NCBI GenBank assembly: GCA_036824005.1
Contig: DAITBA010000009.1
Span: 1-64,000 of the forward strand
Length of the DNA: 64,000 nt
Source: DAITBA01 sp036824005
GTDB taxonomy: Bacteria; Pseudomonadota; Gammaproteobacteria; Burkholderiales; Rhodocyclaceae
Direction of reading: 5' to 3'
Under the pieces are notes generated by a model. It was not told where the DNA came from and made no database searches. It worked only from the letters and a program-made list of their open reading frames with translations. Shown in pieces: positions 46,222 through 55,692 of the stretch. The position numbers were made by a program, and so were the translations under genes. The first letter of the stretch is position 1; each line of letters begins with the position of its first letter.

Positions 46222-47421
46222 ATGGCATCGCGACAGCGGCTGACTATTCTGGGTGCGACAGGGTCGATCGGCGTCAACACCCTCGACGTCGTGGCGCGGC
46301 ACCCAGAGCGCTTCGAGGTCGTGGCACTCTCGGCGAATAACCAGGTGGACCGGCTGTTCAAACAGTGCCTGCTTGCGCGGCCGCGTTACGCCGTCGTCGG
46401 CGATGCCGCTGCCGCGCAGTCCCTTCAGCGGCGGCTGCGAGAGGCCGGTGTGGCAACCGAAGTGCTCACCGGCGCCGATGCTCTGTGCATGATCGCGAGC
46501 CTGCCGGAGATCGATACCGTCATGGCGGCCATCGTCGGTGCGGCCGGATTGGCGCCGACGCTGGCAGCGGTCAAGAGCGGCAAGAAAGTCCTGCTAGCCA
46601 ACAAGGAGGCACTGGTGATGGCAGGCGCGGTGTTTATGGCGGAGGTGCGGCGCAACCAAGCGTCGCTTCTTCCCATCGACAGCGAGCACAACGCCGTGTT
46701 TCAGTCGCTGCCGCGGGACTTCGATGGTTCGCTGGACGGTGCCGGCGTGCGGCGCGTCGTACTGACTGCGTCGGGCGGGCCGTTTCGCGACACGCCGGTG
46801 GGCGAGCTCGACGCCGTCACGCCGGACCAGGCTTGCGCCCATCCCAACTGGGTCATGGGGCGGAAGATCTCCGTGGATTCCGCGACCTTGATGAACAAGG
46901 GGTTGGAAGTCATCGAAGCCCATTGGCTATTCGGCGCGCCGCCGTCGCGCATCGACGTCGTCATTCATCGCGAAAGCGTTGTTCACTCAATGGTCGAGTA
47001 TGCCGATGGCTCGGTGATCGCCCAGTTGGGCAATCCGGACATGCGCACGCCTATCGCCCACGGGCTTGCCTACCCGGAGCGAATCGAGGCCGGCGTCGCG
47101 CCGCTCGATCTGTGCGCCATCGGCAGGCTGTCCTTCGAGCGGCCCGACGTGAGCCGCTTTCCCTGTTTGCCACTGGCCTATGCGGCGCTCGATCGGGGCG
47201 GTACGGCACCGGCCTCGCTCAATGCCGCCAACGAGGTTGCCGTCGCCGCGTTTCTCGCCGGCGAGCTCGCGTTTCGACGCATTCCCGATGTCATCGCTGA
47301 GGTGCTGGCATGCGTAGCGCATCGCGCTGCCGATACGCTGGATGCCGTGATTGCGGCCGACGGCGAAGCTCGCATCGCGGCGCGGGCGCTGATTCTGCAG
47401 TGGGGGCGGCGGGTGTCATGA
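46222..47421 (+). CDS. dxr: 1-deoxy-D-xylulose 5-phosphate reductoisomerase
   Basis: Second enzyme of the MEP isoprenoid pathway, NADPH-dependent. The 399-residue protein has the dinucleotide loop LGATGSIGVNTLDV at the N-terminus, LLANKEALVMAG, the metal-binding LLPIDSEHNAVFQSL, and the conserved GRKISVDSATLMNKGLEVIE region (given here in part). It sits between cdsA (4 bp) and rseP (4 bp overlap), supplying precursors for undecaprenyl synthesis by the nearby uppS. Confidence 0.97.
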   Translation: MASRQRLTILGATGSIGVNTLDVVARHPERFEVVALSANNQVDRLFKQCLLARPRYAVVGDAAAAQSLQRRLREAGVATEVLTGADALCMIASLPEIDTVMAAIVGAAGLAPTLAAVKSGKKVLLANKEALVMAGAVFMAEVRRNQASLLPIDSEHNAVFQSLPRDFDGSLDGAGVRRVVLTASGGPFRDTPVGELDAVTPDQACAHPNWVMGRKISVDSATLMNKGLEVIEAHWLFGAPPSRIDVVIHRESVVHSMVEYADGSVIAQLGNPDMRTPIAHGLAYPERIEAGVAPLDLCAIGRLSFERPDVSRFPCLPLAYAALDRGGTAPASLNAANEVAVAAFLAGELAFRRIPDVIAEVLACVAHRAADTLDAVIAADGEARIAARALILQWGRRVS

Positions 47422-48782
47422 GTTTTCTGTTCTATCTCGGTGCGTTTGCCCTGGCACTGGGTATTCTCATCGTCGTCCATGAATTCGGCCACTACCTGGT
47501 GGCGCGCTGGTGCGGTGTGAAGGTGCTGCGCTTCTCCGTCGGCTTCGGCAAACCGCTGCTGCTGCGCCGCCACGGTCCCGATCAAACGGAATGGGCGCTG
47601 GCCGCGTTTCCCTTGGGCGGCTATGTGAAAATGCTCGACGAGCGCGAGGCGCCAGTCGCGCCGACGGAACTGCATCGTGCCTTCAATCGACAGGCGGTGA
47701 CGAAGCGCTTTGCCATCGTCTTGGCCGGGCCGGTGGCCAATTTTCTGCTCGCGATCGCGTTTTACTGGGGGATGTACGTCTACGGCGTGGACGAACTTCG
47801 GCCGATACTCGGCGCGCCGGTGGCGGAATCAGCCAGCGCGGCAGCGGGTTTCGAAGACGGCGAGGAGGTCGTTGCCGTCAATGGCAGGAAGATAGCGACT
47901 TGGCAGGATCTGCGTTGGGAGATACTGCAGAACGCGCTGGACCGGCAGCCAATCGTCATCGAAGTCGTGAACAGCCGCCAGGAGATCGCCTCGCGACGGC
48001 TCGATCTGTCATCCCTCGACACGCGGGAACTCGAAGGCGATTTGCTGCAGCAACTGGGCATGCGACTGTACCGGCCGCGGTCGCCGGCGGTCATCGGCAA
48101 GGTGTTCGCAGGTGGCATCGCTGATGCGGCGGGTCTGAGGCCCGGCGATCTCGTTCTGCGCGCGCAACAGCGGCAGGTGGATTCGTGGGCGGATCTGGTC
48201 GGGATCATCCGCGACGCCCCGGGACTTGAGATCGCGCTCGAGGTCAGGCGAGGAGGGGAACTGCTCCTCATCCGTGTGGTGCCGAGTGAAACCGTCGAGC
48301 ATGGCAAGCGGGTCGGGCGCATCGGTATCGCCATACATGACGACGGCAATAGCCGCAACCGTCTCCTGACGACAGTGCGCTACGGGCCGCTCGAAGCGCT
48401 GTCGCGAGCAACAGTCCAGACTTGGGATACCGCGGTGTTCTCGCTCAGCATATTGGGGAAAATGGTGGTCGGGGATGTCTCTTGGCGCAACCTGAGCGGG
48501 CCGGTGACGATCGCCGATTACGCCGGGCAGTCGGCGCGGCTGGGGGTCATGCACTACATTAAGTTTCTTGCGCTCATCAGCATCAGCCTCGGCGTGCTGA
48601 ACCTCCTGCCCATCCCGTTATTAGATGGCGGGCATTTGATGTATTATATTGTCGAGATCGTCAAAGGCGGTCCCGTCTCGGAAAAGGCCATGGAAATCGG
48701 CCAGCAGGTGGGCCTTGCCCTGCTGGTAATGCTGATGGCCTTTGCCTTCTATAACGACATCAACCGCCTCTTTTCCGGCTAA
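47418..48782 (+). CDS. rseP: Intramembrane site-2 protease RseP
   Basis: Zinc metalloprotease that cleaves anti-sigma factors such as RseA to release sigma-E under envelope stress. The 454-residue protein has the catalytic HEFGH in the first membrane segment (ILIVVHEFGHYLVARWCGV), two periplasmic PDZ domains in the middle (PVAESASAAAGFEDGEEVVA and ADAAGLRPGDLVLRAQQ), and the second active-site motif NLLPIPLLDGGH near the C-terminus. The ATG at 47418 overlaps the dxr stop. The upstream extension of the frame is antisense-like and not used. Confidence 0.96.
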   Translation: MSFLFYLGAFALALGILIVVHEFGHYLVARWCGVKVLRFSVGFGKPLLLRRHGPDQTEWALAAFPLGGYVKMLDEREAPVAPTELHRAFNRQAVTKRFAIVLAGPVANFLLAIAFYWGMYVYGVDELRPILGAPVAESASAAAGFEDGEEVVAVNGRKIATWQDLRWEILQNALDRQPIVIEVVNSRQEIASRRLDLSSLDTRELEGDLLQQLGMRLYRPRSPAVIGKVFAGGIADAAGLRPGDLVLRAQQRQVDSWADLVGIIRDAPGLEIALEVRRGGELLLIRVVPSETVEHGKRVGRIGIAIHDDGNSRNRLLTTVRYGPLEALSRATVQTWDTAVFSLSILGKMVVGDVSWRNLSGPVTIADYAGQSARLGVMHYIKFLALISISLGVLNLLPIPLLDGGHLMYYIVEIVKGGPVSEKAMEIGQQVGLALLVMLMAFAFYNDINRLFSG

Positions 48783-48788
48783 TCCTGA

Positions 48789-51083
48789 ATGAAGAAGAAG
48801 CTGATACCCGGGCTCCTCGCGGTGCTCGTGGCCTCTTCCGCGGCCGCGTTCGAACCTTTCGTGGTCAAGGACATCCGCATCGAAGGCATCCAGCGTACCG
48901 AAGCGGGCACGGTCTTCAGCTACCTGCCGGCCAAGGTCGGCGAGACAATGACGGATGAGAAGGCCTCGCAGGCGATCAAGGCGCTGTTCGCGACCGGCTT
49001 CTTTAAGGATGTTCGCATAGAGGTGGAGAACGACGTTCTCGTGGTCGTGCTGGACGAGCGGCCGGCGATCGCGCAGATCGATTTCGTCGGCATCAAGGAG
49101 TTCGACAAGGACCAGCTGAAAAAGGGGCTGAAGGAGGTCGGGCTGGCCGAGTCGCGCATCTTCGATCGTTCCCTGCTCGACAAGGCCGAGCAGGAATTGA
49201 AGCGCCAATACCTGAGCCGGGGGCGCTATGGCGTGACACTGACCGCTACCGTGACGCCGATGGAGCGCAATCGCGTCGCCGTCAACTTCACGGTGGATGA
49301 AGGCGAGGTCGCCAAGATCAAGCAGATCAACATCGTCGGCAATCAGGCGTTCAAGGAGTCGGAGCTGCTCGATCTGTTCGTGCTGCGTACGCCGGGCTGG
49401 TTCACGTGGTACACGAAGAACGACCAGTATTCGAAACAAAAGCTGTCCGCGGATCTGGAAACGCTGCGCTCCCACTATCTCGACCGCGGCTACCTGGAGT
49501 TCAATATCGATTCGACCCAGGTGTCGATCACGCCGGACAAGCGCGACATCTACATCACGATCAACATCACCGAGGGCGACAAGTTCTCGGTCTCATCGGT
49601 CAAGCTGGCCGGCGATCTGCTGCTGCCCGAGGATGAGCTGCGCAAGCTGGTCAAGATCAAGCCGGGCGACACGTTCTCGCGGGCACAGTTGACGGAGACG
49701 AACAAGGCGATTGGCGATCGCCTCGGCAACGAGGGCTACGCCTTTGCCAATGTCAATGCCCAGCCCGAGGTGGACAAGGAGAAGCGCCAGGTGGCCTTCA
49801 CCATCCTGGTCGACCCGGGGCGGCGCGTGTATGTGCGTCGCATCAATGTCGCTGGCAACACGCGCACCCGCGACGAGGTCATACGCCGCGAGGCGCGCCA
49901 ACTGGAAAGCGCCTGGTACGACGGGGAGAAGATCAACAAATCGCGCACCCGGGTCGACCGCCTTGGCTTCTTCGACGAGGTAAACATCGAGACGCCGGCC
50001 GTCGTCGGTACGACGGACCAGGTGGACGTCAACATCGCGGTCAAGGAAAAACCCACCGGCAACCTGCTGCTCGGTGCCGGTTTCTCCAGCTCGGAGAAAC
50101 TCGTGTTGTCCGGTTCGGTTTCGCAGAACAACCTGTTCGGTAGCGGCAAGAGTCTGACGGCCCAACTCAATAGCGGCAAGATCAACAAGGTCTATTCGAT
50201 TTCCTTCACGGAGCCGTACTACACCGTCGACGGTGTCAGCCGCGGCTTCGACATCTACAAACGCAACGTCGACCCGACCTCGCTGTCGGTCGGCAACTAC
50301 CGGACGTCGTCCCTGGGCGGCGGAATCCGTTATGGAATTCCGATCGGCGAAGACGACTCCATCAGCGTCGGGCTCGCCTACGACCGTACCGACGTGACGA
50401 CGTTCGCCGACAGCCCGAAGCGCTACGTGGACTTCGTCAACGAGTTCGGCTCGAACACATCAACGTTGCTGAGTTCCGTCGGTTGGGCCAAGGATGGTCG
50501 TGACAGTATTATCTATCCGACCAAGGGTGCCTATCAGCGGGCAGTGGCGGAGCTGTCGCTGCCCGGCGGCACGCTCAAATACTACCGGTTATCCTACCAG
50601 CATCAGCGCTTCTTCCCGTTTGGCCGGGACTATGCGCTGCTGCTCAACGGCGAGGCCGGATTCGGCAACGGCTACAACAACAAACCGCTGCCCTTCTTCA
50701 AGAACTTCTTCGCCGGCGGCATCGGGTCGGTGCGCGGCTATGATGCATCATCGCTCGGCCCGCGCGACGTGGATGTGAACGGCAACCCGACGAATGAGGC
50801 GCTCGGTGGCAACCGACGGCTGGTGGCCAACGCCGAGTTTCTTTTCCCTGTGCCGGGCATGGGGCTTGACCGATCCTTCCGCCTCGGCGCCTTTGTCGAC
50901 GCCGGCCAAGTCTGGAGCAAGGATCAGAAGCTAAGCCTCGGCGATTTGCGTTATAGTACAGGGATTTCGGTTTCCTGGACTTCGCCCGTGGGGCCGTTGA
51001 AGTTCAGCATCGCCCAGCCCATCAACAAGAAGCCGGAAGACCGCACGCAGCGTTTCCAGTTTCAGCTCGGCACCATTTTCTAG
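48789..51083 (+). CDS. bamA: Outer membrane protein assembly factor BamA
   Basis: Core of the BAM complex, which inserts beta-barrels into the outer membrane, and would be needed for the FapF-like barrel in this window. The 764-residue protein has a signal peptide (KKKLIPGLLAVLVASSAAAF), five POTRA domains to about residue 420, and a 16-stranded barrel with the lid/L6 motif IGSVRGYDASSLGPRD. It ends FQFQLGTIF, with the C-terminal aromatic signal. It lies 6 bp after rseP. Confidence 0.97.
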   Translation: MKKKLIPGLLAVLVASSAAAFEPFVVKDIRIEGIQRTEAGTVFSYLPAKVGETMTDEKASQAIKALFATGFFKDVRIEVENDVLVVVLDERPAIAQIDFVGIKEFDKDQLKKGLKEVGLAESRIFDRSLLDKAEQELKRQYLSRGRYGVTLTATVTPMERNRVAVNFTVDEGEVAKIKQINIVGNQAFKESELLDLFVLRTPGWFTWYTKNDQYSKQKLSADLETLRSHYLDRGYLEFNIDSTQVSITPDKRDIYITINITEGDKFSVSSVKLAGDLLLPEDELRKLVKIKPGDTFSRAQLTETNKAIGDRLGNEGYAFANVNAQPEVDKEKRQVAFTILVDPGRRVYVRRINVAGNTRTRDEVIRREARQLESAWYDGEKINKSRTRVDRLGFFDEVNIETPAVVGTTDQVDVNIAVKEKPTGNLLLGAGFSSSEKLVLSGSVSQNNLFGSGKSLTAQLNSGKINKVYSISFTEPYYTVDGVSRGFDIYKRNVDPTSLSVGNYRTSSLGGGIRYGIPIGEDDSISVGLAYDRTDVTTFADSPKRYVDFVNEFGSNTSTLLSSVGWAKDGRDSIIYPTKGAYQRAVAELSLPGGTLKYYRLSYQHQRFFPFGRDYALLLNGEAGFGNGYNNKPLPFFKNFFAGGIGSVRGYDASSLGPRDVDVNGNPTNEALGGNRRLVANAEFLFPVPGMGLDRSFRLGAFVDAGQVWSKDQKLSLGDLRYSTGISVSWTSPVGPLKFSIAQPINKKPEDRTQRFQFQLGTIF

Positions 51084-51110
51084 TGCCACCAGGATTGCAG
51101 AAGGAGAAGC

Positions 51111-51650
51111 ATGTTGAGCAAGTTGTCTCTTACCATACTGTCAGGATTGCTGGCGTTGGTCCCGTATCCGGCCATTGCCGAGAACAAGATCGGCTTCGTC
51201 AATACCGAGCGCATTTTCAAGGAGGCGGCGCCCGCGGTGCGTGCCCAGAAGAAGTTGGAGAAAGAGTTCGAGAAGCGCGACCAGGAACTGCAACGGCTGG
51301 CCAAGCAACTCCAGGGAATGCAGGAGAACCTGGAGAAGAATTCGGTCACCATGTCCGAGAGCGACCGCCGCAACAAGGAGCGCGAGTTCGGTGATCTCAA
51401 TCGTGACTTCCAGCGCAAGCAGCGCGAGTATCGCGAGGATCTGAACCAGCGCCGCAACGAGGAACTTGCATCCGTACTGGAGCGCGCGAACAAGTCCATC
51501 AAGACGATCGCCGAGGCAGAGAAGTTCGACATCATCTTCCAGGAGGCGGTCTACGCCAGCCCGCGCATCGACATCACCGACAAGGTGATCAAGGCGCTCG
51601 CCGATGCTCCGGCTGCCGCGGGCGGTGGCGCCTCGACCGGCAGCAAATAG
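51111..51650 (+). CDS. skp: Periplasmic chaperone Skp/OmpH
   Basis: Trimeric chaperone that carries unfolded outer-membrane proteins to BamA. The 179-residue protein has a signal peptide (LSLTILSGLLALVPYPAIA, cleaved before ENKIGFVN). The mature N-terminus KIGFVNTERIFKEAAPA is followed by long charged helices forming the tentacles (EFEKRDQELQRLAKQLQGMQ). AGAAGGAGAAGC upstream supplies the ribosome site. It lies 27 bp after bamA, in the conserved order bamA-skp-lpxD. Confidence 0.95.
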   Translation: MLSKLSLTILSGLLALVPYPAIAENKIGFVNTERIFKEAAPAVRAQKKLEKEFEKRDQELQRLAKQLQGMQENLEKNSVTMSESDRRNKEREFGDLNRDFQRKQREYREDLNQRRNEELASVLERANKSIKTIAEAEKFDIIFQEAVYASPRIDITDKVIKALADAPAAAGGGASTGSK

Positions 51651-51659
51651 ACGCGGTAC

Positions 51660-52703
51660 ATGCCACGGCCGGCGCCAGGACTCTCCCTCGGAGAAATCGT
51701 GGCGCGTCTGGGGGGCGCGCTGACGGGCGACGCTTCCTTGCAGGTGCATCGCGTGGCCACCCTTGAAAGCGCCGGCCCTGGAGAGATCAGTTTTCTCGCT
51801 AACCCGAAGTACGAGGCAAAGCTCAAGGCGACCAGTGCGGGCGCCGTAATCGTGGCGCCGCGCAATGCTGCTGCCTGTCCCGTGGCGCACATCGTCGCCG
51901 ACGACCCCTACCTGTACTATGCGCGCGTGGCGCAACTGCTCGCACCCGCGCATCGCCCGGCGAGCGGCGTGCATGCCAGTGCCATCGTCGCGTCCGCCCT
52001 GCCGGCGAGCGTCTGCGTGGGTCCGTGCGCTGTCATCGAGGAAAACGTCGAGATCGGCGAAGGTGTCATCGTCGGACCCGGTTGCGTCATCGGCCGGGGA
52101 GTCTATATCGGCGCCGATTCACTCCTCCATGCCGGCGTCAAAGTCTATGCCGGCTGCCGGATCGGTGCGCGGGCTATCGTCCACTCCGGGGCCGTGATCG
52201 GCGCTGACGGGTTTGGCTTCGCTCGCGAGAAGGACGGCAGCTGGGTCAAGATCCCTCAGACCGGAGGCGTGCTCATCGGCGACGATGTGGAGATCGGTGC
52301 CAACACGACCATCGATCGCGGTGCCCTCGACGACACCGTGATCGAGGACGGCGTGAAGCTGGACAACCAGATTCAGGTGGCGCACAACGTGCGCATTGGC
52401 GCCCACAGCATCATCGCCGGCTGCGTCGGGATCGCTGGCAGCGCACGCATCGGCCGTCGCTGCATGCTCGGTGGTGCCGCGATGATTATCGGCCACGCCA
52501 CCATTGCCGACGACGTGACCGTGACCGGTGGCACCTATATCGGCAAGTCGGTCCCGAAACGTGGCACGTACACCAGTTCCATGCCACTGCTGGATCATGG
52601 CGAGTGGCTGAAGAACTTCGCTCAGATCCGCAATCTGGACCGGATGGCGGAGAGGATTCGAACGCTGGAGCAGCGTCTTGCGGAATTGGAGAAGAAACGG
52701 TGA
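51660..52703 (+). CDS. lpxD: UDP-3-O-(3-hydroxyacyl)glucosamine N-acyltransferase
   Basis: Adds the second hydroxyacyl chain in lipid A synthesis, from acyl-ACP. The 347-residue protein has an N-terminal uridine-binding domain (GEISFLANPKYEAKLKATSA), then a left-handed beta-helix of hexapeptide repeats with the catalytic His in NQIQVAHNVRIGAHS, and a C-terminal helix (IRTLEQRLAELEKKR). The stop overlaps the fabZ start (GTGA). Confidence 0.97.
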   Translation: MPRPAPGLSLGEIVARLGGALTGDASLQVHRVATLESAGPGEISFLANPKYEAKLKATSAGAVIVAPRNAAACPVAHIVADDPYLYYARVAQLLAPAHRPASGVHASAIVASALPASVCVGPCAVIEENVEIGEGVIVGPGCVIGRGVYIGADSLLHAGVKVYAGCRIGARAIVHSGAVIGADGFGFAREKDGSWVKIPQTGGVLIGDDVEIGANTTIDRGALDDTVIEDGVKLDNQIQVAHNVRIGAHSIIAGCVGIAGSARIGRRCMLGGAAMIIGHATIADDVTVTGGTYIGKSVPKRGTYTSSMPLLDHGEWLKNFAQIRNLDRMAERIRTLEQRLAELEKKR

Positions 52704-53146
52704 GCCAGATGGACGTCTACGAAATCATAAATCACCTGCCCCATCGATATCCCTTCCTGCTCGTCGATCGCGTGCTCGAATGCGAGCCGGGCAAGCACAT
52801 TCTGGCGCTGAAGAACGTGACCATCAACGAACCGTTCTTCATCGGCCACTTTCCGCGCTATCCGGTCATGCCGGGCGTGCTGATCGTCGAGGCGATGGCC
52901 CAGGCCGCCGCTCTGCTGTCGTTCAAGACGAGCAACGCCAAGCCGGACGAGGACTCGGTGGTGTATTTCGTCGGCATCGACAACGCGCGCTTCAAAAAGC
53001 CGGTGGTGCCGGGCGATCAATTGCTGCTCGAGGCGACCATCCTGCGCACTATGCGCGGGATCTGGAAATTCGCCACCAGCGCCCGCGTCGGCGACCAGAC
53101 GGTTGCCGAGGCGGAACTCATGTGCACCATTCGCGACCGGGTATGA
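52700..53146 (+). CDS. fabZ: 3-hydroxyacyl-ACP dehydratase FabZ
   Basis: Dehydrates 3-hydroxyacyl-ACP in fatty acid elongation, balancing the same substrate pool used by LpxA and LpxD. The 148-residue hotdog-fold protein has INHLPHRYPFLLVDRVLE, the catalytic His in FIGHFPRYPVMPGVLIVEAM and the matching Glu in the same helix. A GTG at 52700 is preferred because GGAG lies 8 bp upstream and it overlaps the lpxD stop. The ATG at 52709 is the alternative. The stop overlaps the lpxA start. Confidence 0.96.
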   Translation: MSQMDVYEIINHLPHRYPFLLVDRVLECEPGKHILALKNVTINEPFFIGHFPRYPVMPGVLIVEAMAQAAALLSFKTSNAKPDEDSVVYFVGIDNARFKKPVVPGDQLLLEATILRTMRGIWKFATSARVGDQTVAEAELMCTIRDRV

Positions 53147-53913
53147 TTCATCCCACCGCGATCATCCATCCCAGGGCGAAGTTGGGGCACAACGTCGCCA
53201 TCGGTCCATATTGCCAGATCGGCGAGCACGTCGAGATCGGCGATGACACCTGGATCGGCTCCCACGTAATCGTCACTGGGCACACGCGCATCGGTAAGGC
53301 CAACCGCATCTTTCACTTCAACTCCATCGGCGAGGTGCCCCAGGATAAGAAGTACGGCGGCGAGCCGACAGCGCTGGAGATCGGCGAGCGCAACACGATC
53401 CGCGAGTTCTGTACCTTCAACTGCGGCACGGCCCAGGATGCGGGGGTGACCCGCGTCGGCGACGACAACTGGATCATGGCCTATGTGCATGTCGCTCACG
53501 ATTGCCAGGTCGGCAGCAACACCATCTTCGCCAACAACGCCACACTCGGCGGCCACGTCCATGTCGGCGACTGGGCCATCCTCGGCGGCTTCGTCGGTGT
53601 GCACCAGTTCGTGCGCGTCGGTGCCCACAGCTTTTGTGGCGTCAGCACGGTGCTGGTCCAGGATTTGCCGCCGTACGTGATGTGCGCCGGCACCGATGCC
53701 AGGACCTATGGCATAAACAGCGAAGGCCTGCGCCGGCGCGGCTTCTCCGAAGGGGCGATTGCCGCGATCAAGCGCGCCTACAAGACGCTCTATCGCTCCG
53801 GCCTGAAGCTGGACGAGGCCCGCGCGCAACTGGCGGTGGCCGCAACCGAAACGCCGGAACTGCAGCCGCTGGTGGATTTCCTCGCCGTTCCCGGCCGCGG
53901 CATCGTTCGATAG
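53143..53913 (+). CDS. lpxA: Acyl-ACP--UDP-N-acetylglucosamine O-acyltransferase
   Basis: First enzyme of lipid A synthesis. The 256-residue trimer of left-handed beta-helices has HPTAIIHPRAKLGHNVAIGP at the N-terminus, the catalytic His in MAYVHVAHDCQVGSN, GGHVHVGDWAILGGF and the helical C-terminus beginning AYKTLYRSGLKLDEA. The ATG at 53143 overlaps the fabZ stop (ATGA), as in many proteobacteria. The conserved GGEPTALEIGERNTIREF segment confirms LpxA over LpxD. Confidence 0.97.
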   Translation: MIHPTAIIHPRAKLGHNVAIGPYCQIGEHVEIGDDTWIGSHVIVTGHTRIGKANRIFHFNSIGEVPQDKKYGGEPTALEIGERNTIREFCTFNCGTAQDAGVTRVGDDNWIMAYVHVAHDCQVGSNTIFANNATLGGHVHVGDWAILGGFVGVHQFVRVGAHSFCGVSTVLVQDLPPYVMCAGTDARTYGINSEGLRRRGFSEGAIAAIKRAYKTLYRSGLKLDEARAQLAVAATETPELQPLVDFLAVPGRGIVR

Positions 53914-53917
53914 TGTC

Positions 53918-55105
53918 GTGTCCGTGCCCGACCAGATTCACATCGCTATGGTCGCCGGCGAGGCATCGGGCGACCTACTTGCCAGCCATCTGATCGAGGC
54001 GCTGCGCCGCCAACTGCCGAAGGCCCGCTTCTACGGCATAGGCGGCCCAAAAATGGAAGCCGTCGGCTTCGAGGCGCTGTTTCCGGCGGAGAAGCTCGCG
54101 GTGCATGGCTATGCTGAGGCGATGCGGCACTTCTTTGAGATCCTCGGCATCCGGCGCGCGCTGCGCCGGCAGCTTCTTGCCGAGCCGCCGCATGTCTTCA
54201 TTGGCGTCGATGCGCCTGATTTCAACCTATCCCTTGAAGGCGATCTGAAGGCGCGCGGCATCACGGCGATTCACTACGTCGGCCCCTCGATCTGGGCTTG
54301 GCGCGGCGGGCGCATTCACAAGATCCGGCGCTGCGTCTCGCACATGCTGGTGATGTTTCCCTTTGAGCCGGCGTTGTACGAACGGCAAGGCATACCCGTC
54401 AGCTATGTCGGCCATCCGCTGGCCGAGTTGCTGCCGATCGAGGATCGGACGGCTGCCGCACGCGAGCTGCTAGATATCCCGGTGGGGCAGACCGTCTTCG
54501 CTCTGCTCCCGGGCAGCCGCAATGCCGAGCTGCGGTATCTGGCGGCGCCGTTCGTCGAGGCGGCCAAGCTGCTGCTGCAGCGCTTCCCTGCGGCGCAATT
54601 CCTCGTACCGCTGACGACCCGTGAAACGCGCGCGATCTTCGAGGAGGCGCTTTGGGCGGCCGGCGCGCGCGAGCTACCGTTCCGGCTGTTGTTCGGGCAT
54701 GCCCACGAAGCCATGGCGGCGGCGGACGGCGTGCTGGTTGCGAGCGGCACGGCGACGCTTGAGGCGGCACTGCTCAAGAAACCGATGGTGATTGCATACA
54801 AGATGTCGCCGCGCTCCTGGGCGATCATGCGCCGCATGGCCTACCAACCTTACGGCGGGCTGCCAAATATCCTCGCCGGTCGGTTCGTCGTGCCCGAATT
54901 CATCCAGGACGATGCGACGCCGGAAAACCTGGCCCAGGCGCTCGCAAACCAGGTCGCCGATCGCGCCACCTGTGCCCGCCTGACCGAGTTATTCACCCGC
55001 ATGCACCACGACCTACGCCAGAATACGGCGGAACGCGCCGCGGCGGCGATTCTGCCCTATCTGGGGCGGTGGCCGACGGGCGTGCCAGCGGCCCAACCGG
55101 CGTGA
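53918..55105 (+). CDS. lpxB: Lipid-A-disaccharide synthase
   Basis: Glycosyltransferase (GT19) that joins UDP-2,3-diacylglucosamine and lipid X at the inner membrane. The 395-residue protein has the family N-terminus IAMVAGEASGDLLASHLI, then YYVGPSIWAWRGGRI-like residues (HYVGPSIWAWRGGRIHKI), LLPGSRNAELRYLAAPF and VASGTATLEAALLKKPMVIA. It starts at GTG 53918, and a GTG at 53924 is possible. The stop overlaps the rnhB ATG (TGATG). Confidence 0.96.
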   Translation: MSVPDQIHIAMVAGEASGDLLASHLIEALRRQLPKARFYGIGGPKMEAVGFEALFPAEKLAVHGYAEAMRHFFEILGIRRALRRQLLAEPPHVFIGVDAPDFNLSLEGDLKARGITAIHYVGPSIWAWRGGRIHKIRRCVSHMLVMFPFEPALYERQGIPVSYVGHPLAELLPIEDRTAAARELLDIPVGQTVFALLPGSRNAELRYLAAPFVEAAKLLLQRFPAAQFLVPLTTRETRAIFEEALWAAGARELPFRLLFGHAHEAMAAADGVLVASGTATLEAALLKKPMVIAYKMSPRSWAIMRRMAYQPYGGLPNILAGRFVVPEFIQDDATPENLAQALANQVADRATCARLTELFTRMHHDLRQNTAERAAAAILPYLGRWPTGVPAAQPA

Positions 55106-55692
55106 TGGCGCACGGCCTGCTCGTGTGCGGCGTCGACGAGGCGGGCAGGGGACCGTTGGCAGGGCCTGTCTTCGCAGCTGCTGTCGTCCTCGACCCGGCG
55201 CGGCTGATCGAGGGCCTGACGGATTCGAAGAAGCTCACGCCACGGGCGCGGGAGCGGCTGGCCGCACTGATCCGCGAGCGGGCGCGAAGCTGGGCTATCG
55301 CTTCCGCCGACGTGGCGGAGATCGACCGCCTGAACATTCTGCAGGCGACATTGCTGGCCATGGCGCGGGCCGTGGAGCGGCTGGGCGTAGCGCCTGACGT
55401 GGTACTGGTCGACGGCTTGCATTGCCCGGTAGTGGACGCGCCGACGCGGGCCGTGGTCAAGGGCGACGGAAGCGTCGCCGAGATCGCCGCGGCGTCCATC
55501 CTGGCCAAGACGGCGCGCGACGCGGAGATGCTGAGACTTCATGCACGGTTTCCGCAGTACGGCTTCGATCGCCACAAAGGCTATCCTACGCCGGAGCATC
55601 TGGAGCGTCTGCGCCGGCACGGTGTTATCGACGGGTTGTATCGTTGCAGCTTTGCGCCCGTGCGCGCGCTGCGTGACAGAGGGGGCGCGTAA
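55105..55692 (+). CDS. rnhB: Ribonuclease HII
   Basis: Removes RNA from RNA-DNA hybrids and single ribonucleotides in DNA. The 195-residue protein from the ATG at 55105 has the first acidic pair in CGVDEAGRGPLAGPV (Asp, Glu), then GLTDSKKLTPRARERL, LVDGLHCP and the late acidic ligand around KTARDAEMLRLH. Next comes FDRHKGYPTPEHLERL, typical of RNase HII. The GTG at 55069 would add 12 residues overlapping lpxB and is less likely. Confidence 0.95.
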   Translation: MAHGLLVCGVDEAGRGPLAGPVFAAAVVLDPARLIEGLTDSKKLTPRARERLAALIRERARSWAIASADVAEIDRLNILQATLLAMARAVERLGVAPDVVLVDGLHCPVVDAPTRAVVKGDGSVAEIAAASILAKTARDAEMLRLHARFPQYGFDRHKGYPTPEHLERLRRHGVIDGLYRCSFAPVRALRDRGGA